A DNA stretch of 64,000 nucleotides from Hymenobacter lapidiphilus (GCF_003417065.2 NZ_QVLT01000008.1:1-64000), one strand, 5' to 3'. Shown: positions 33,316 to 41,314, numbered from the stretch's first letter. Numbers and translations are program-made. Notes: generated by a model not told the origin, from the sequence alone.

Positions 33316-33852
33316 ATGACAGTAAATAATATGGAACTTCCTGACAAATCAGTCCTTAACAAGGACGAAACACATTATGACTATATTGATAGCTACCAAA
33401 GTGATTTCTTTGACAAAAACAATAATATCAGTCCGACAGAAATTGGAAAAGCATTTTTTTCAAGTGGACCAAAATGGGTTGCAAAACTATTTGCATTAAG
33501 AAATAAAATAGTTAGAATATTTGGACTAAAAACTTCAGGAAGCGTAACTAACAGACAAAAGCAACTTGACAGTTTTAAATGCGAACCAGGAGAACAACTT
33601 GGACTTTTTAAGGTGTTTAGCAAGACAAATAATGAAGTTGTGTTAGGAGAAGATGACAAACACTTGAATTTTAGGGTTTCATTATTACTTGACAAATTGC
33701 CAAATGAAACAGACAAAAAAACATTAACAATAACGACAACGGTAGTGTTTAATAATTGGTTTGGACGACTTTATTTTTTACCTGTTAGACCTTTTCATAA
33801 ACTTATTGTTCCGGCAATGTTGAAAGGATTTATAAAAGAATTAGAAAAATGA
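33316..33852 (+). CDS. Cassette 2: DUF2867-like protein
   Basis: 178 aa, AT-rich. The segments SGPKWVAKLFALRNKIVRIF, LGLFKVFSKTNNEVVLGEDD and DKHLNFRVSLLL look like the core of DUF2867, whose members often carry W-x-x-x-L-x-x-LR and GEDDxHL(D/N)FR signatures. The function of that domain is not established. No signal or membrane helix is evident, apart from a hydrophobic stretch near VVFNNWFGRLYFLPV. The ATG at 33316 lies 44 nt after the cassette boundary; an in-frame ATG at 33331 is equally possible. The stop is 37 nt before the second attC-like site. Confidence 0.8.
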   Translation: MTVNNMELPDKSVLNKDETHYDYIDSYQSDFFDKNNNISPTEIGKAFFSSGPKWVAKLFALRNKIVRIFGLKTSGSVTNRQKQLDSFKCEPGEQLGLFKVFSKTNNEVVLGEDDKHLNFRVSLLLDKLPNETDKKTLTITTTVVFNNWFGRLYFLPVRPFHKLIVPAMLKGFIKELEK

Positions 33853-33888
33853 TACAATTAAACACGAACGAAGAAAAACCAACGAACC

Positions 33889-34017
33889 GCTAACAAGGGT
33901 TTTGCGAAAAAGTGGCAAAAGTGCTAAATTGAACATTTGTATTTCTATCAACATTTGTAGTTTATTGAACATTTGTGCCTTGAATTCCCCTTCTTCGCAA
34001 AGCCCCGGCCCGTTAGC
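33889..34017 (+). repeat. attC-like recombination site 2 (129 nt)
   Basis: Exactly the same length as site 1. It starts GCTAACAAGGG and ends GGCCCGTTAGC. GGGTTTTGCGAA pairs with TTCGCAAAGCCC through 12 positions with one G-T pair. The loop holds three AACATTTGT copies starting at 33932, 33950 and 33968, an exact 18-nt period. Stem sequences differ from site 1 while base pairing is kept, as expected for attC sites conserved in shape rather than sequence. Confidence 0.8.
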
Positions 34018-34026
34018 ATAAAAATG

Positions 34027-34075
34027 GCACAAAAAGCGGCCGCTGCTTCATTAAAAGTAGCGGCGCTTTTTGTGC
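34027..34075. terminator. Terminator between the cassette array and the DUF808 gene
   Basis: GCACAAAAAGCGGCCGCTGC pairs with GTAGCGGCGCTTTTTGTGC, with small mismatches and a short AT loop. It begins 9 nt after the last GTTAGC, at chromosomal GC content, and follows the minus-strand DUF808 gene by 24 nt. Confidence 0.75.
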
Positions 34076-34098
34076 AAGTCCTAATCTGTTTATGAGCT

Positions 34099-35022
34099 TT
34101 ACTGCTTACTTGGCATTAGTTTCTTCACCAGCCGCACCACCTGGTCAATCAGGAAGCCCAGAATAAGGCCACCGATACCGCAGGCCACCACTTTGGCCAG
34201 CCACGCCACTACTGGCGCCGAAGCCAGGGCCTGTTCGAGGTCATCGAGCAAGTGGCTGGTGAAGGGAATGCCGTGGGCAATGATTTCGGCTCCTACCCAC
34301 AGCATGGCGGCGGTACCCACGTAGCTGAGGATATTCAGGAAGCTGGGCATGAATTTCACGATGCCGCGGCCAAATTTTTGAACGGCGGGGCTACCTTCTT
34401 TCTGCGCCAGGTGCAGGCCGATATCATCCGCCTTCACAATCAGGCCCACAAAGCCGTACACGGCCACGGTAATAAACACGGCCACGGCCAGCATCACAAC
34501 AATCTGGTTCACCAGCGGCGAGTCGACCACCTGGCTGTAGGCAATGGCCATAATTTCGGCCGACAGGATAATATCGGTTCGCACGGCCCCGGCAACCCGT
34601 TCTTTCTCCAGCTCTTCCGGCGTAATGGTCTGCATCTGCTCACTATCCGGCTGCACCTCGGGGTGCTTGCTGAACATGGAATGCACCTTCTCGTAGCCTT
34701 CGAAACATAAATACGCTCCGCCCAGCATTAAAATAGGCGTGATGGCCCAGGGCGCGAAATACCCCAGCACCAGGGCCGCCGGAGTTAAAATGAGCAGCTT
34801 GTTGAACAGCGACTTTTTGGCAATCTGGAAGATGATGGACAACTCCCGGTCGGGGTCCAGGCCCACCACGTATTTGGGGGTCACGGCCGTATCATCAATC
34901 ACGATGCCCGACACCTTGCCGGTCGTTTTAGCTACCTGCGCCGGCACATCGTCCAGGCTGGCCGCGCTGACTTTCACCAAAGCCGCCACATCATCTAATA
35001 AAGCAAAAAGTCCGGAAGCCAT
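34099..35022 (-). CDS. DUF808 family inner-membrane protein (YedI-like)
   Basis: 307 aa, multi-spanning. The start MASGLFALLDDVAALVKVSA and the following VIDDTAVTPKYVVGLDPDRE are the conserved opening of DUF808/YedI. Membrane helices are seen around LLILTPAALVLGYFAPWAIT, ILMLGGAYLCFEGYEKV, IVVMLAVAVFITVAVYGFVG, LNILSYVGTAAMLWVGAEI and VACGIGGLILGFLIDQVVRL. The function of the family is unknown. The C-terminus is short and basic (KKLMPSKQ). Confidence 0.9.
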   Translation of the reverse strand: MASGLFALLDDVAALVKVSAASLDDVPAQVAKTTGKVSGIVIDDTAVTPKYVVGLDPDRELSIIFQIAKKSLFNKLLILTPAALVLGYFAPWAITPILMLGGAYLCFEGYEKVHSMFSKHPEVQPDSEQMQTITPEELEKERVAGAVRTDIILSAEIMAIAYSQVVDSPLVNQIVVMLAVAVFITVAVYGFVGLIVKADDIGLHLAQKEGSPAVQKFGRGIVKFMPSFLNILSYVGTAAMLWVGAEIIAHGIPFTSHLLDDLEQALASAPVVAWLAKVVACGIGGLILGFLIDQVVRLVKKLMPSKQ

Positions 35023-35048
35023 AAGGGGGGTTAAGTGCTTGGGTTGTA

Positions 35049-35153
35049 AAGCTGTTTAGTGTTTAGAACGTCAAAAGAACGTCCTGCTTTGGCTGCGCCC
35101 AGCAGGACGTTCTCATTCGTGTCAGTATCTGGCGAAATACGGCTAAACAGCTT
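35049..35153. repeat. Nested inverted repeats upstream of the DUF808 gene
   Basis: Outer arms AAGCTGTTTAG (35049-35059) and CTAAACAGCTT (35143-35153) enclose a perfect 13-nt hairpin AGAACGTCCTGCT (35076-35088)/AGCAGGACGTTCT (35101-35113). The inner loop TTGGCTGCGCCC resembles the TCGGCTGCGCTC core of family B repeats. Confidence 0.6.
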
Positions 35154-35209
35154 CTGTGTCTGAAAAAGCGTTCTACTGCTATGCCTTTGTAGCCGGCTGC
35201 AAGCTACCG

Positions 35210-35248
35210 AAAAGCCCCCGGGGAGCCGTGAGGCAACTCCCGGGGGCT
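35210..35248 (-). terminator. Terminator of pta
   Basis: On the minus strand AGCCCCCGGGAG pairs with CTCCCCGGGGGCT (one bulge), followed by TTTT, 12 nt after the pta stop. Confidence 0.8.
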
Positions 35249-35259
35249 CGGGCCGGCAC

Positions 35260-37353
35260 TTATACTTCCTGCGCCTGAATGGCCGTCAGCAGCACCGTGT
35301 TGTAAATGTCATCCACGGTGCAGCCGCGGCTTAGGTCATTCACGGGTTTGTTGAGGCCCTGCAGCATGGGGCCGATGGCCAGGGCCCCGGTTTCGCGCTG
35401 CACGGCTTTGTAGGTGTTGTTGCCCGTGTTCAGGTCGGGGAAGATGAGCACGCTGGCCTGGCCGGCCACCGGCGAGCCGGGCAGCTTCTGCTGGCCCACA
35501 GTCAGGTCCACGGCGGCGTCGTACTGAATGGGACCTTCGACGAGCAAATCGGGGCGCAGCTGCCGTACCAGGGCCGTGGCCTCGCGCACCTTGTCCACGT
35601 CGGTGCCCTCGCCTGAGGTGCCCGAGGAGTAGGAGAGCATGGCGATGCGCGGCTCGATGCCGAAGCGCCGGCTGCTTTCGGCCGACGATATGGCAATTTC
35701 GGCCAGCTGGGCGGCGGTGGGGTTGGGATTCACGGCGCAGTCGCCAAACACGGCTACCCGGTCGGGCAGGCACATGAAGAACACCGACGACACCACCGAC
35801 ACGCCGGGCTTGGTTTTGATGAACTGCAGCGCCGGCCGGATAGTGTGCTGGGTGGTGTGCGCTGCCCCCGATACCATGCCGTCGGCCAGCCCCTTGTACA
35901 CCAGCATCGAGCCGAAATACGATACGTCGGTCATCAGGTCGCGGGCCATTTCCAGGTTCACGCCCTTGTTTTGGCGCAGCTCGTGCAGCGTCTGGGCGAA
36001 TTCGGGGGCCAGCTCGGAGGTCTGGGGATTGATGAGTTGCACCCGCGCCGGGTCGAGCGGGCGGCCCAGGCGGCGGGCGGCGGCTACTATCTGGTCCGGC
36101 TCGCCGAGGATGATGAGCTCTACCACGTCCTGCTCCAGCAGCCGGGCCGCTGCCAGCAGCACCCGGTCATCGTTGCCCTCGGGCAGCACAATGCGCTTGC
36201 GCTGGCCCCGCGCGCCCTGCAGCAGCTGGTACTGAAACATGTGGGGCGTGAGGCCGCGGGGCGCAAAGGTGCTTAGCTCCTGCAGCAGCCGGGCGGTATC
36301 GAAATGGCGCTCGAAGGTTTGAATGGCGAGCCGGATTTTGCTTTCCTGGCCCGGCCCGATGCGCGACTGGATGCGGCCCACGCGGGTAGTGGCCTCGAAC
36401 GTGCCGGGTTCGACCAGCAGAATAGGCACCACCTCGGGCAGGCCCTCAATCAGGCGCAACACCGACTCCTCGGGCCGGTAGCCGCCCGAGAGCACCAGCC
36501 CGGCCACCCGCGGATAGTTGGCCGAACTATTGGCCTGCAGGGCGGTGAGCATTATATCGGCCCGGTCGCCGGGCGTGATGATGAGCACGTTTTCCTGCAG
36601 GCGCAGTAAAAAGTTGGGCACCTGCATGGCCCCATTGATGAAGTGGTCGACGGGATTGGCCAACAGCTCGTGCCCGAACAGCAGCTCGCCGCCCAGCTGC
36701 TCCTGAATTTCGAGCATGGTGGGGCTGCGCAGGGCCTGGGCTTCGGGAATAACGGCCAGCAGCATGTCGGGCGAAAGCTGGGCGGCGAGCCGGGCCTGCA
36801 CCTCGGCCAGCTGCTCGGGCGGCACCCGGTTGAGTACCAGGGCCAGCACCCGCACGTCCTCGTTTTCGGCATCGCGCCTAATGGAAAGCGCTGCATCCAC
36901 AAGCTGGTCGGCAGATTTGCCCAGGCCCGACATCAGCAGCATCACCGGAATGCTGAGCGTGTGGGCCACCTTCCAGTTCAAATCGAGCTCCAGAGCCAGG
37001 CCGGTGCCCACGAAATCGGTGCCCTCGACTACCACAAAATCGTGGGCTTCCTCAATCTGCTTGTAGCGGTGGATAATGGTGTCGAGCAGCTGGCCAGTGC
37101 GGCCGCCTTCGAGCAGGCGCAGGGCCTGCTGGCCGGTGTAGGCGTAGGTATCGGCGTAGGGCTGGGGCAGCTGGAAGTGCTGAAGCACCGTTTCGATGTG
37201 GGCGTCAGGCCGGTCAGGGCTTTCGGGGGTGATAATGGGCTTGAAGTAGCCCACCTTCTGGGCCTGGCCCAGCAGCAGGTTCACCAGCCCCAGCGTAAGC
37301 ACCGATTTGCCGCTGTAGGGCTCGGCGGTGGCGATATAAACAGCTTTGCTCAT
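35260..37353 (-). CDS. pta: Phosphate acetyltransferase, long form
   Basis: 697 aa. MSKAVYIATAEPYSGKSVLT is the N-terminal P-loop (dethiobiotin-synthetase-like) domain of long Pta proteins. The middle DRTGG domain spans about residues 215-330, and the C-terminal PTA_PTB catalytic domain opens with QRKRIVLPEGNDDRVLLAAA. It interconverts acetyl-CoA and acetyl phosphate, usually with AckA, which is not in this window. The C-terminal AIGPMLQGLNKPVNDLSRGC is conserved. A TAGTTTTG sequence on the minus strand at 37409-37416 may be its -7 element. Confidence 0.95.
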   Translation of the reverse strand: MSKAVYIATAEPYSGKSVLTLGLVNLLLGQAQKVGYFKPIITPESPDRPDAHIETVLQHFQLPQPYADTYAYTGQQALRLLEGGRTGQLLDTIIHRYKQIEEAHDFVVVEGTDFVGTGLALELDLNWKVAHTLSIPVMLLMSGLGKSADQLVDAALSIRRDAENEDVRVLALVLNRVPPEQLAEVQARLAAQLSPDMLLAVIPEAQALRSPTMLEIQEQLGGELLFGHELLANPVDHFINGAMQVPNFLLRLQENVLIITPGDRADIMLTALQANSSANYPRVAGLVLSGGYRPEESVLRLIEGLPEVVPILLVEPGTFEATTRVGRIQSRIGPGQESKIRLAIQTFERHFDTARLLQELSTFAPRGLTPHMFQYQLLQGARGQRKRIVLPEGNDDRVLLAAARLLEQDVVELIILGEPDQIVAAARRLGRPLDPARVQLINPQTSELAPEFAQTLHELRQNKGVNLEMARDLMTDVSYFGSMLVYKGLADGMVSGAAHTTQHTIRPALQFIKTKPGVSVVSSVFFMCLPDRVAVFGDCAVNPNPTAAQLAEIAISSAESSRRFGIEPRIAMLSYSSGTSGEGTDVDKVREATALVRQLRPDLLVEGPIQYDAAVDLTVGQQKLPGSPVAGQASVLIFPDLNTGNNTYKAVQRETGALAIGPMLQGLNKPVNDLSRGCTVDDIYNTVLLTAIQAQEV

Positions 37354-37535
37354 GAGTTAGGAAGTTTTCTTGCGGAGAAACAAGAGAACTGGAAACGCTC
37401 CGCACCAGCAAAACTAAGCACTACCCGCCCGCCGGCCCGATGTGCCAGTTGGCGGCCATTCTTTACCTTGCCGCCGGTTGGGCCCCAAGCTGTCCGCACG
37501 GTGCCTAGCCATGGCAGCCCATTTACTAAACAGGT

Positions 37536-37913
37536 ATGAACAGTTCGGTGTGGCTTATTGGCCTGGGAGGTTTCATCGGGTCGGTGAGCCGCTACTGGGT
37601 GCAGCAGTATTTTCTGCGGCTGGTGCCGGGTGTCTTTCCGCTGGGCACGTTCGTGGTAAACGTGCTGGGCTGCCTGCTGATTGGCCTGCTATTGGGCATC
37701 TTCGAGCGGCACACCGCCGTGCCCGCGCCCTGGCGCCTGTTCCTGACCACCGGCTTCTGCGGGGGCTTCACCACTTTCTCCACCTTTGCCTACGAAAGCG
37801 TGGCGCTGGGCCGCACCGGCGAGCTGCTGCTACTGGCCCTGTACGCTGCCGGGAGCCTGCTGGTGGGCATGCTGGCGGCCTTTCTGGGCTTGTGGGCGGC
37901 CCGGTTTATTTGA
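37536..37913 (+). CDS. crcB: Fluoride exporter CrcB (Fluc)
   Basis: 125 aa with four membrane helices. GGFIGSVSRYWVQQYF, FPLGTFVVNVLGCLLIGLLLG (central Gly-Thr-x-x-x-Asn), TTGFCGGFTTFSTFAYES (Phe box and Na+-site segment) and GSLLVGMLAAFLGLWAARF are the Fluc/CrcB hallmarks. It forms dual-topology dimers that remove fluoride. I looked for a fluoride riboswitch in the 180 nt upstream and saw no clear one. Confidence 0.93.
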   Translation: MNSSVWLIGLGGFIGSVSRYWVQQYFLRLVPGVFPLGTFVVNVLGCLLIGLLLGIFERHTAVPAPWRLFLTTGFCGGFTTFSTFAYESVALGRTGELLLLALYAAGSLLVGMLAAFLGLWAARFI

Positions 37914-37944
37914 AGCCGATTCGTTGTTCCAAGTGGCCCGAACG

Positions 37945-37995
37945 CAAAAAAGCCTCAAAAACTGCATCTACGAACAGATTTACAGCGTTTGAGGC
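37945..37995 (-). terminator. Terminator downstream of tRNA-Leu
   Basis: GCCTCAAA (37952-37959) pairs with TTTGAGGC (37988-37995). On the minus strand it is followed by a T6 run and lies 33 nt after the tRNA. Confidence 0.65.
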
Positions 37996-38027
37996 TTGCT
38001 CTAGCAGAAGCGGCTAGCGCTTCCGAG

Positions 38028-38109
38028 TACCCGGAGCCGGAATCGAACCGGCATATCTCTCGATATCGGTGTTTGAGACCGACGCGTCTACCAGTTCCGC
38101 CATCCGGGC
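38028..38109 (-). tRNA. tRNA-Leu (anticodon CAA)
   Basis: Minus-strand reading GCCCGGATGGCGGAACTGGT begins the acceptor and D-arm. The anticodon loop is CTCAAAC with CAA at positions 34-36. A variable arm follows and the T-loop GGTTCGATTCC is present. The acceptor strand closes with TCCGGGTA. CCA is not encoded. Confidence 0.95.
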
Positions 38110-38134
38110 GCTTCAACCCGTTCCAACAGGTAGC

Positions 38135-38677
38135 TTAGGAACGGGCTGCAAACTTAGAAAGAGATTCGCGAATGCGCAATAGGTAGCGCTTTTTGAGGTA
38201 GTAGGTCAGCACCTGCTGCAGGGCCTGGGGGCGGGCATCGGTGGGTAAGCCTACGTAACCCGCCAGCACCGGCTCTATGCCGGCATCGAGCGTATCACTC
38301 AGCGCGTTGACCTCCGCTTCCAACGTAGCTTCAGCTGCCGGATCAGGCTCAAATTCCAGCTCCATCAGCTGCTCATTCAGGTCCATTACCTCCATTAAAA
38401 AATCGGGCGGCAGTGCCTGTTTGCCTTCCTCAAGCAAGCCGTGGCGACCCAGAATGTATGCCATTCGCTGGTCGGGGTGGCTGAGGGTGCGGTAGGCATC
38501 GGTGTTGAGCGTGGCCAAGTGCAGGATTTCCTGCTGCTTCTCGGCGCTGGCCGTGGCGTGGAAATCGGGATGATACTCGCGGCTCAGAGCATAGTATTTG
38601 CGTTTGAGCCCTGCCTCGTCGGGGCGGAAGGTTTCAGGCAGCTCGTAGAAATCGAAATAGTTGGGCGTTTCGGGCAT
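38135..38677 (-). CDS. hscB: Fe-S assembly co-chaperone HscB
   Basis: 180 aa. MPETPNYFDFYELPETFRPD is the usual start, followed by a J domain with the HPD motif (YHPDF, residues 35-39) and AYRTLSHPDQRMAYIL. The C-terminal three-helix HscB domain (from LPPDFLMEVMDLNEQLMELE) binds the scaffold IscU. HscB stimulates HscA during transfer of the cluster. The E. coli N-terminal cysteine motifs are not required and not present. The ATG at 38677 is chosen; the upstream extension is not conserved-looking. It is 25 nt from the tRNA-Leu gene on the same strand. Confidence 0.9.
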   Translation of the reverse strand: MPETPNYFDFYELPETFRPDEAGLKRKYYALSREYHPDFHATASAEKQQEILHLATLNTDAYRTLSHPDQRMAYILGRHGLLEEGKQALPPDFLMEVMDLNEQLMELEFEPDPAAEATLEAEVNALSDTLDAGIEPVLAGYVGLPTDARPQALQQVLTYYLKKRYLLRIRESLSKFAARS

Positions 38678-38793
38678 GGGGTCGAGGAGAGAGGGGGCGG
38701 GCTGCCGGTGAAGCCGGAGGCAGCGCAAACTGTCGGGTTCAACCAATGGCTGGCCCGATAGGTTGCGGTGCCGGCCCTAAAGGCAGAGCCGGA

Positions 38794-39102
38794 TCAGGCT
38801 CCGGCCGGGGCGGGAAGTTCAGCAGGGCGAACGGAGAAGGCCAGCGGCGGGGCGGCAAATAAGGCCTTAGTAGCCGGCCAGACCTGCCCGAACAACGCCG
38901 AGCGGCGGTAGGCGTTCAGCGCCTCGGCCGACTCCCAGTGGCTGTGCGTGCAGTAAACGTGCGGGTCGTCGGCATCCTGCCACAGCTCCAGATGGCGGCA
39001 GCCCGGCATCTGCCGGATCTGGGCTTCCGAATCCTGAAAAATGCGCAGGAAAGCGGGCACGTGTTCGGGGGCGAAGGTGAGGCGAACAATCCGGATCAGC
39101 AT
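38794..39102 (-). CDS. Antibiotic biosynthesis monooxygenase (ABM)-fold protein
   Basis: 102-aa dimeric alpha/beta-barrel type protein. MLIRIVRLTFAPEHVPAFLR, MPGCRHLELWQDADDPHVYC, THSHWESAEALNAYRRSALF and the following helix match the ABM/quinol-monooxygenase fold. Members have varied roles, from haem degradation to quinone oxidation; nothing here selects one. The ATG at 39102 is taken because the upstream in-frame 23 residues do not belong to the fold. Confidence 0.85.
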   Translation of the reverse strand: MLIRIVRLTFAPEHVPAFLRIFQDSEAQIRQMPGCRHLELWQDADDPHVYCTHSHWESAEALNAYRRSALFGQVWPATKALFAAPPLAFSVRPAELPAPAGA

Positions 39103-39227
39103 CGGCGCAGCAAATGAAAGGGAAGACATATAATTGGCGCGACTGTCATAGTGACCGATATGTATTAACATAATGTAAGCACGAAAAGTATTTTCCTTCC
39201 TGGAGAGCCGTTAAGACACATTTTCCC

Positions 39228-39996
39228 TCAACCCAGGTAACGCACATCTACCTGCGAATCGAAGTGCAGGCCCAATAGCTCGGAGGCATTACCCTGGTTG
39301 ATGCCGATGCACAGCCGGTCCTGACTGTTGAATATACACACGGCCTCGCCGGGGTCGGCGGCCTGGAAATGGGGCACAATGGCACGCACGGTTTCGCGGG
39401 CGAAGTGGATGGTAAAGGGCCGGTCGCGGCCGATGACTTCGAGGGCCGAGCGGGAGATGTCGGTTATCAAGTTGCCGTAGTGGTCGACGTGGACCACGTG
39501 GCCGGTGACACAGTTGTCCTGCAGGCGCAGCTGGCGGTTGAGCAGCTGGTAGGGCTCGGCCAGCTCGGGGCCAAGGTCGGCCAGCGGCGCCCTGGGCCAG
39601 ATGCACGGCAGCGGGCACCAGCAGGTCGCGGGTGGGGGAGGCGGTGGGCTGCTGGCCGGCGCTGAGGCGCACGAGTAGTTCGGGCGCTCCGTCGCAGAGC
39701 AGGGGCAGCAGGCCGTTGTCGGCGGCCACGAAGTAGTGACCCTGGAAGCGGGCGGCCAGCCAGGCAGCGTGGGGCGCGCCCAAATCGTTCACTCCCACCA
39801 AATGCACTGTGCCGGCCGGAAAATCGGCATACACGGCCTCCAGCACGTGTACGGCGTGGGCAATGTTGAACGGCTCGATGCCGTGGGTGAGGTCGAGTAC
39901 TGGCAGCTCGGGGGCCAGCTGCAGAATTCGCGCCTTCACGGCGGCCACGTAATGGTCGCGGTAGCCGAAATCTGACAGAAACGTAATCAAGCCCAT
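39228..39996 (-). pseudogene. SAM hydrolase / SAM hydroxide adenosyltransferase (DUF62), frameshifted
   Basis: The first part (start at 39996) reads MGLITFLSDFGYRDHYVAAV, PVLDLTHGIEPFNIAHAVHV, HLVGVNDLGAP and FVAADNGLLPLL, the DUF62 N-terminal domain. At about 39584-39592 the frame changes: continuing as given yields Pro/Arg-rich nonsense, while the neighbouring frame continues PLADLGPELAEPYQLLN and then HVDHYGNLITDISR to ...YLG at 39228. The break coincides with a GGCGCC tract and corresponds to a 1-base gain or 2-base loss. The family hydrolyses S-adenosylmethionine to adenosine and methionine. It could be a true pseudogene or a sequence error. Confidence 0.85.
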
Positions 39997-40182
39997 GACC
40001 GGAAATTGGGAGTTATTCGTACTATTGCTTTGTCCCACGTGGGGGTGGCAAAAGTAGCCCTTTTGCCCCGAACCAGGTAGGGCAACGATAACTAAGGTTT
40101 CGCTGTTGTATGCAGCAGAGGCCTTCATCCGTCGGGCGCTCAGCCCCTTGTTTTTCTCTTTTCTCTTTTAAAATTTCCTGGT

Positions 40183-41199
40183 TTGGTCGAAAAAGTCATT
40201 ACGTTGGAAAATGTGTCCCTGGTGGAGTTCCTGGGGCCCGACAACCAGAATATCCGCCAGCTTGCGGCGGCCTTCCCGGGCAGCAAAATTGTATCCCGGG
40301 GCAACGAAATCAAGATTCAGGGCCAGCCGGCCGTTATCAGCCGCATCAACGAAATCCTGTCGGCGCTCATCGAGCACTACCACGAATACGGCACCATCAC
40401 CGACAAAACCGTGAATCAGTACCTTTCCTCGGCCGATGAGGAGGTGGAGGAAGCGCGCATGGCGGCCGCGCCGGATGTTATTCTGTTTGGGGCCAAAGGC
40501 GGCGTTATAAAGGCCCGCACGGCCAACCAGCAGCGCTTGGTGGAAGCCGTGATAAAGAACGACCTGGTGTTTGCGCTCGGGCCGGCCGGTACGGGCAAAA
40601 CCTATATTTCGGTGGCCCTGGCCGTACGGGCGCTCAAGAACAAGGAGGTTAAGAAAATCATCATTTCGCGCCCCGTGGTGGAAGCGGGCGAAAGTCTGGG
40701 TTTCCTGCCCGGCGACATGAAAGAGAAGGTTGACCCCTACTTGCGGCCTATTTATGATGCGCTGGAAGACATGCTGCCGCCCGAGAAGTTCAAGTTCTAC
40801 ATGGAGAACAAGACCATCGAAATTGCGCCCCTGGCCTACATGCGTGGCCGGACGCTGAACCACGCCTTCGTGCTGCTCGATGAGGCGCAAAACACCACAC
40901 CCTCGCAGCTGAAGATGTTTCTGACCCGCATGGGCCCGCACGCCAAGGTCATGGTGAACGGCGACCGAAGCCAGATCGACCTGCCCACCAAGCAGAAGTC
41001 GGGTCTCAACCAGGCCCTCGATATTTTGCGCGACGTGCCCGGCATCGGCTTCATCGAAATGACGGCCGACGATGTGGTGCGCCACCGCCTGGTAAAGGAA
41101 ATCGTGCTGGCTTACGACCAGTTCGATACCGAGCAGGAGCAGGAACGCGCAGACCAGGCCAACCGCCCCGTGCGCCCCGCCCAGCGGCGTGGGGAGTAG
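40183..41199 (+). CDS. phoH: PhoH-like ATPase
   Basis: 338 aa. An N-terminal KH-like region is followed by the PhoH P-loop: FALGPAGTGKTYISVALAVR (Walker A near residue 133), IIISRPVVEAGESLGFLPGD and FVLLDEAQNTTPSQLKMFLT (Walker B). The family (YbeZ/PhoH) is linked to RNA metabolism and ribosome maturation, often with YbeY, which is not seen here. The start is TTG at 40183 (MVEKVITLENVSLVEFLGPD), the family's usual N-terminus; no ATG is available. The C-terminus is polar and low complexity. Confidence 0.92.
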   Translation: MVEKVITLENVSLVEFLGPDNQNIRQLAAAFPGSKIVSRGNEIKIQGQPAVISRINEILSALIEHYHEYGTITDKTVNQYLSSADEEVEEARMAAAPDVILFGAKGGVIKARTANQQRLVEAVIKNDLVFALGPAGTGKTYISVALAVRALKNKEVKKIIISRPVVEAGESLGFLPGDMKEKVDPYLRPIYDALEDMLPPEKFKFYMENKTIEIAPLAYMRGRTLNHAFVLLDEAQNTTPSQLKMFLTRMGPHAKVMVNGDRSQIDLPTKQKSGLNQALDILRDVPGIGFIEMTADDVVRHRLVKEIVLAYDQFDTEQEQERADQANRPVRPAQRRGE

Positions 41200-41275
41200 T
41201 GTTTTAGCGGATAGCGGTTAGCCCTTCGCCTTTCTCAACCAGCAGATTTGGCGTGACCATTTGAATTACTACCGT

Positions 41276-41314
41276 AAAAAAAGCGGCGACCCAGCTACGG
41301 GCCGCCGCTTTTTT
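41276..41314 (+). terminator. Terminator downstream of phoH
   Basis: AAAAAAGCGGCG and CGCCGCTTTTTT pair over 12 nt around a 15-nt loop, between phoH and the GNAT gene. Confidence 0.85.

Larger units (their letters stand above)
30470..34017 (+). mobile_element. Integron-like cassette system (ssb, tyrosine recombinase, att-like sites and two gene cassettes)
   Basis: The platform consists of a short SSB overlapping a tyrosine recombinase gene (30470-31911). A 115-nt non-coding stretch with a half att-like hairpin ending in GTTAGC follows (31977-32027). Then come two AT-rich cassettes, each with one gene and a 129-nt imperfect palindrome running from GCTAAC to GTTAGC (33144-33272 and 33889-34017). 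Cassette boundaries fall at GTTAGC 32022, 33267 and 34012. GC content drops sharply inside the cassettes and returns to the chromosomal level after 34017. This matches the organisation of an integron. The recombinase differs from classical IntI, and it is co-oriented with the cassettes. Confidence 0.75.

Noticed and set aside
30470..34017. Ordinary phage or ICE integration instead of an integron-like system
   Set aside because: There are no phage, conjugation or excisionase genes, no tRNA next to it and no flanking direct repeats; the repeated GCTAAC...GTTAGC palindromes after each single gene explain the structure better.
37354..37535. Possible fluoride riboswitch before crcB
   Set aside because: I looked for the conserved pseudoknot core and did not see it; the leader contains no convincing structure.
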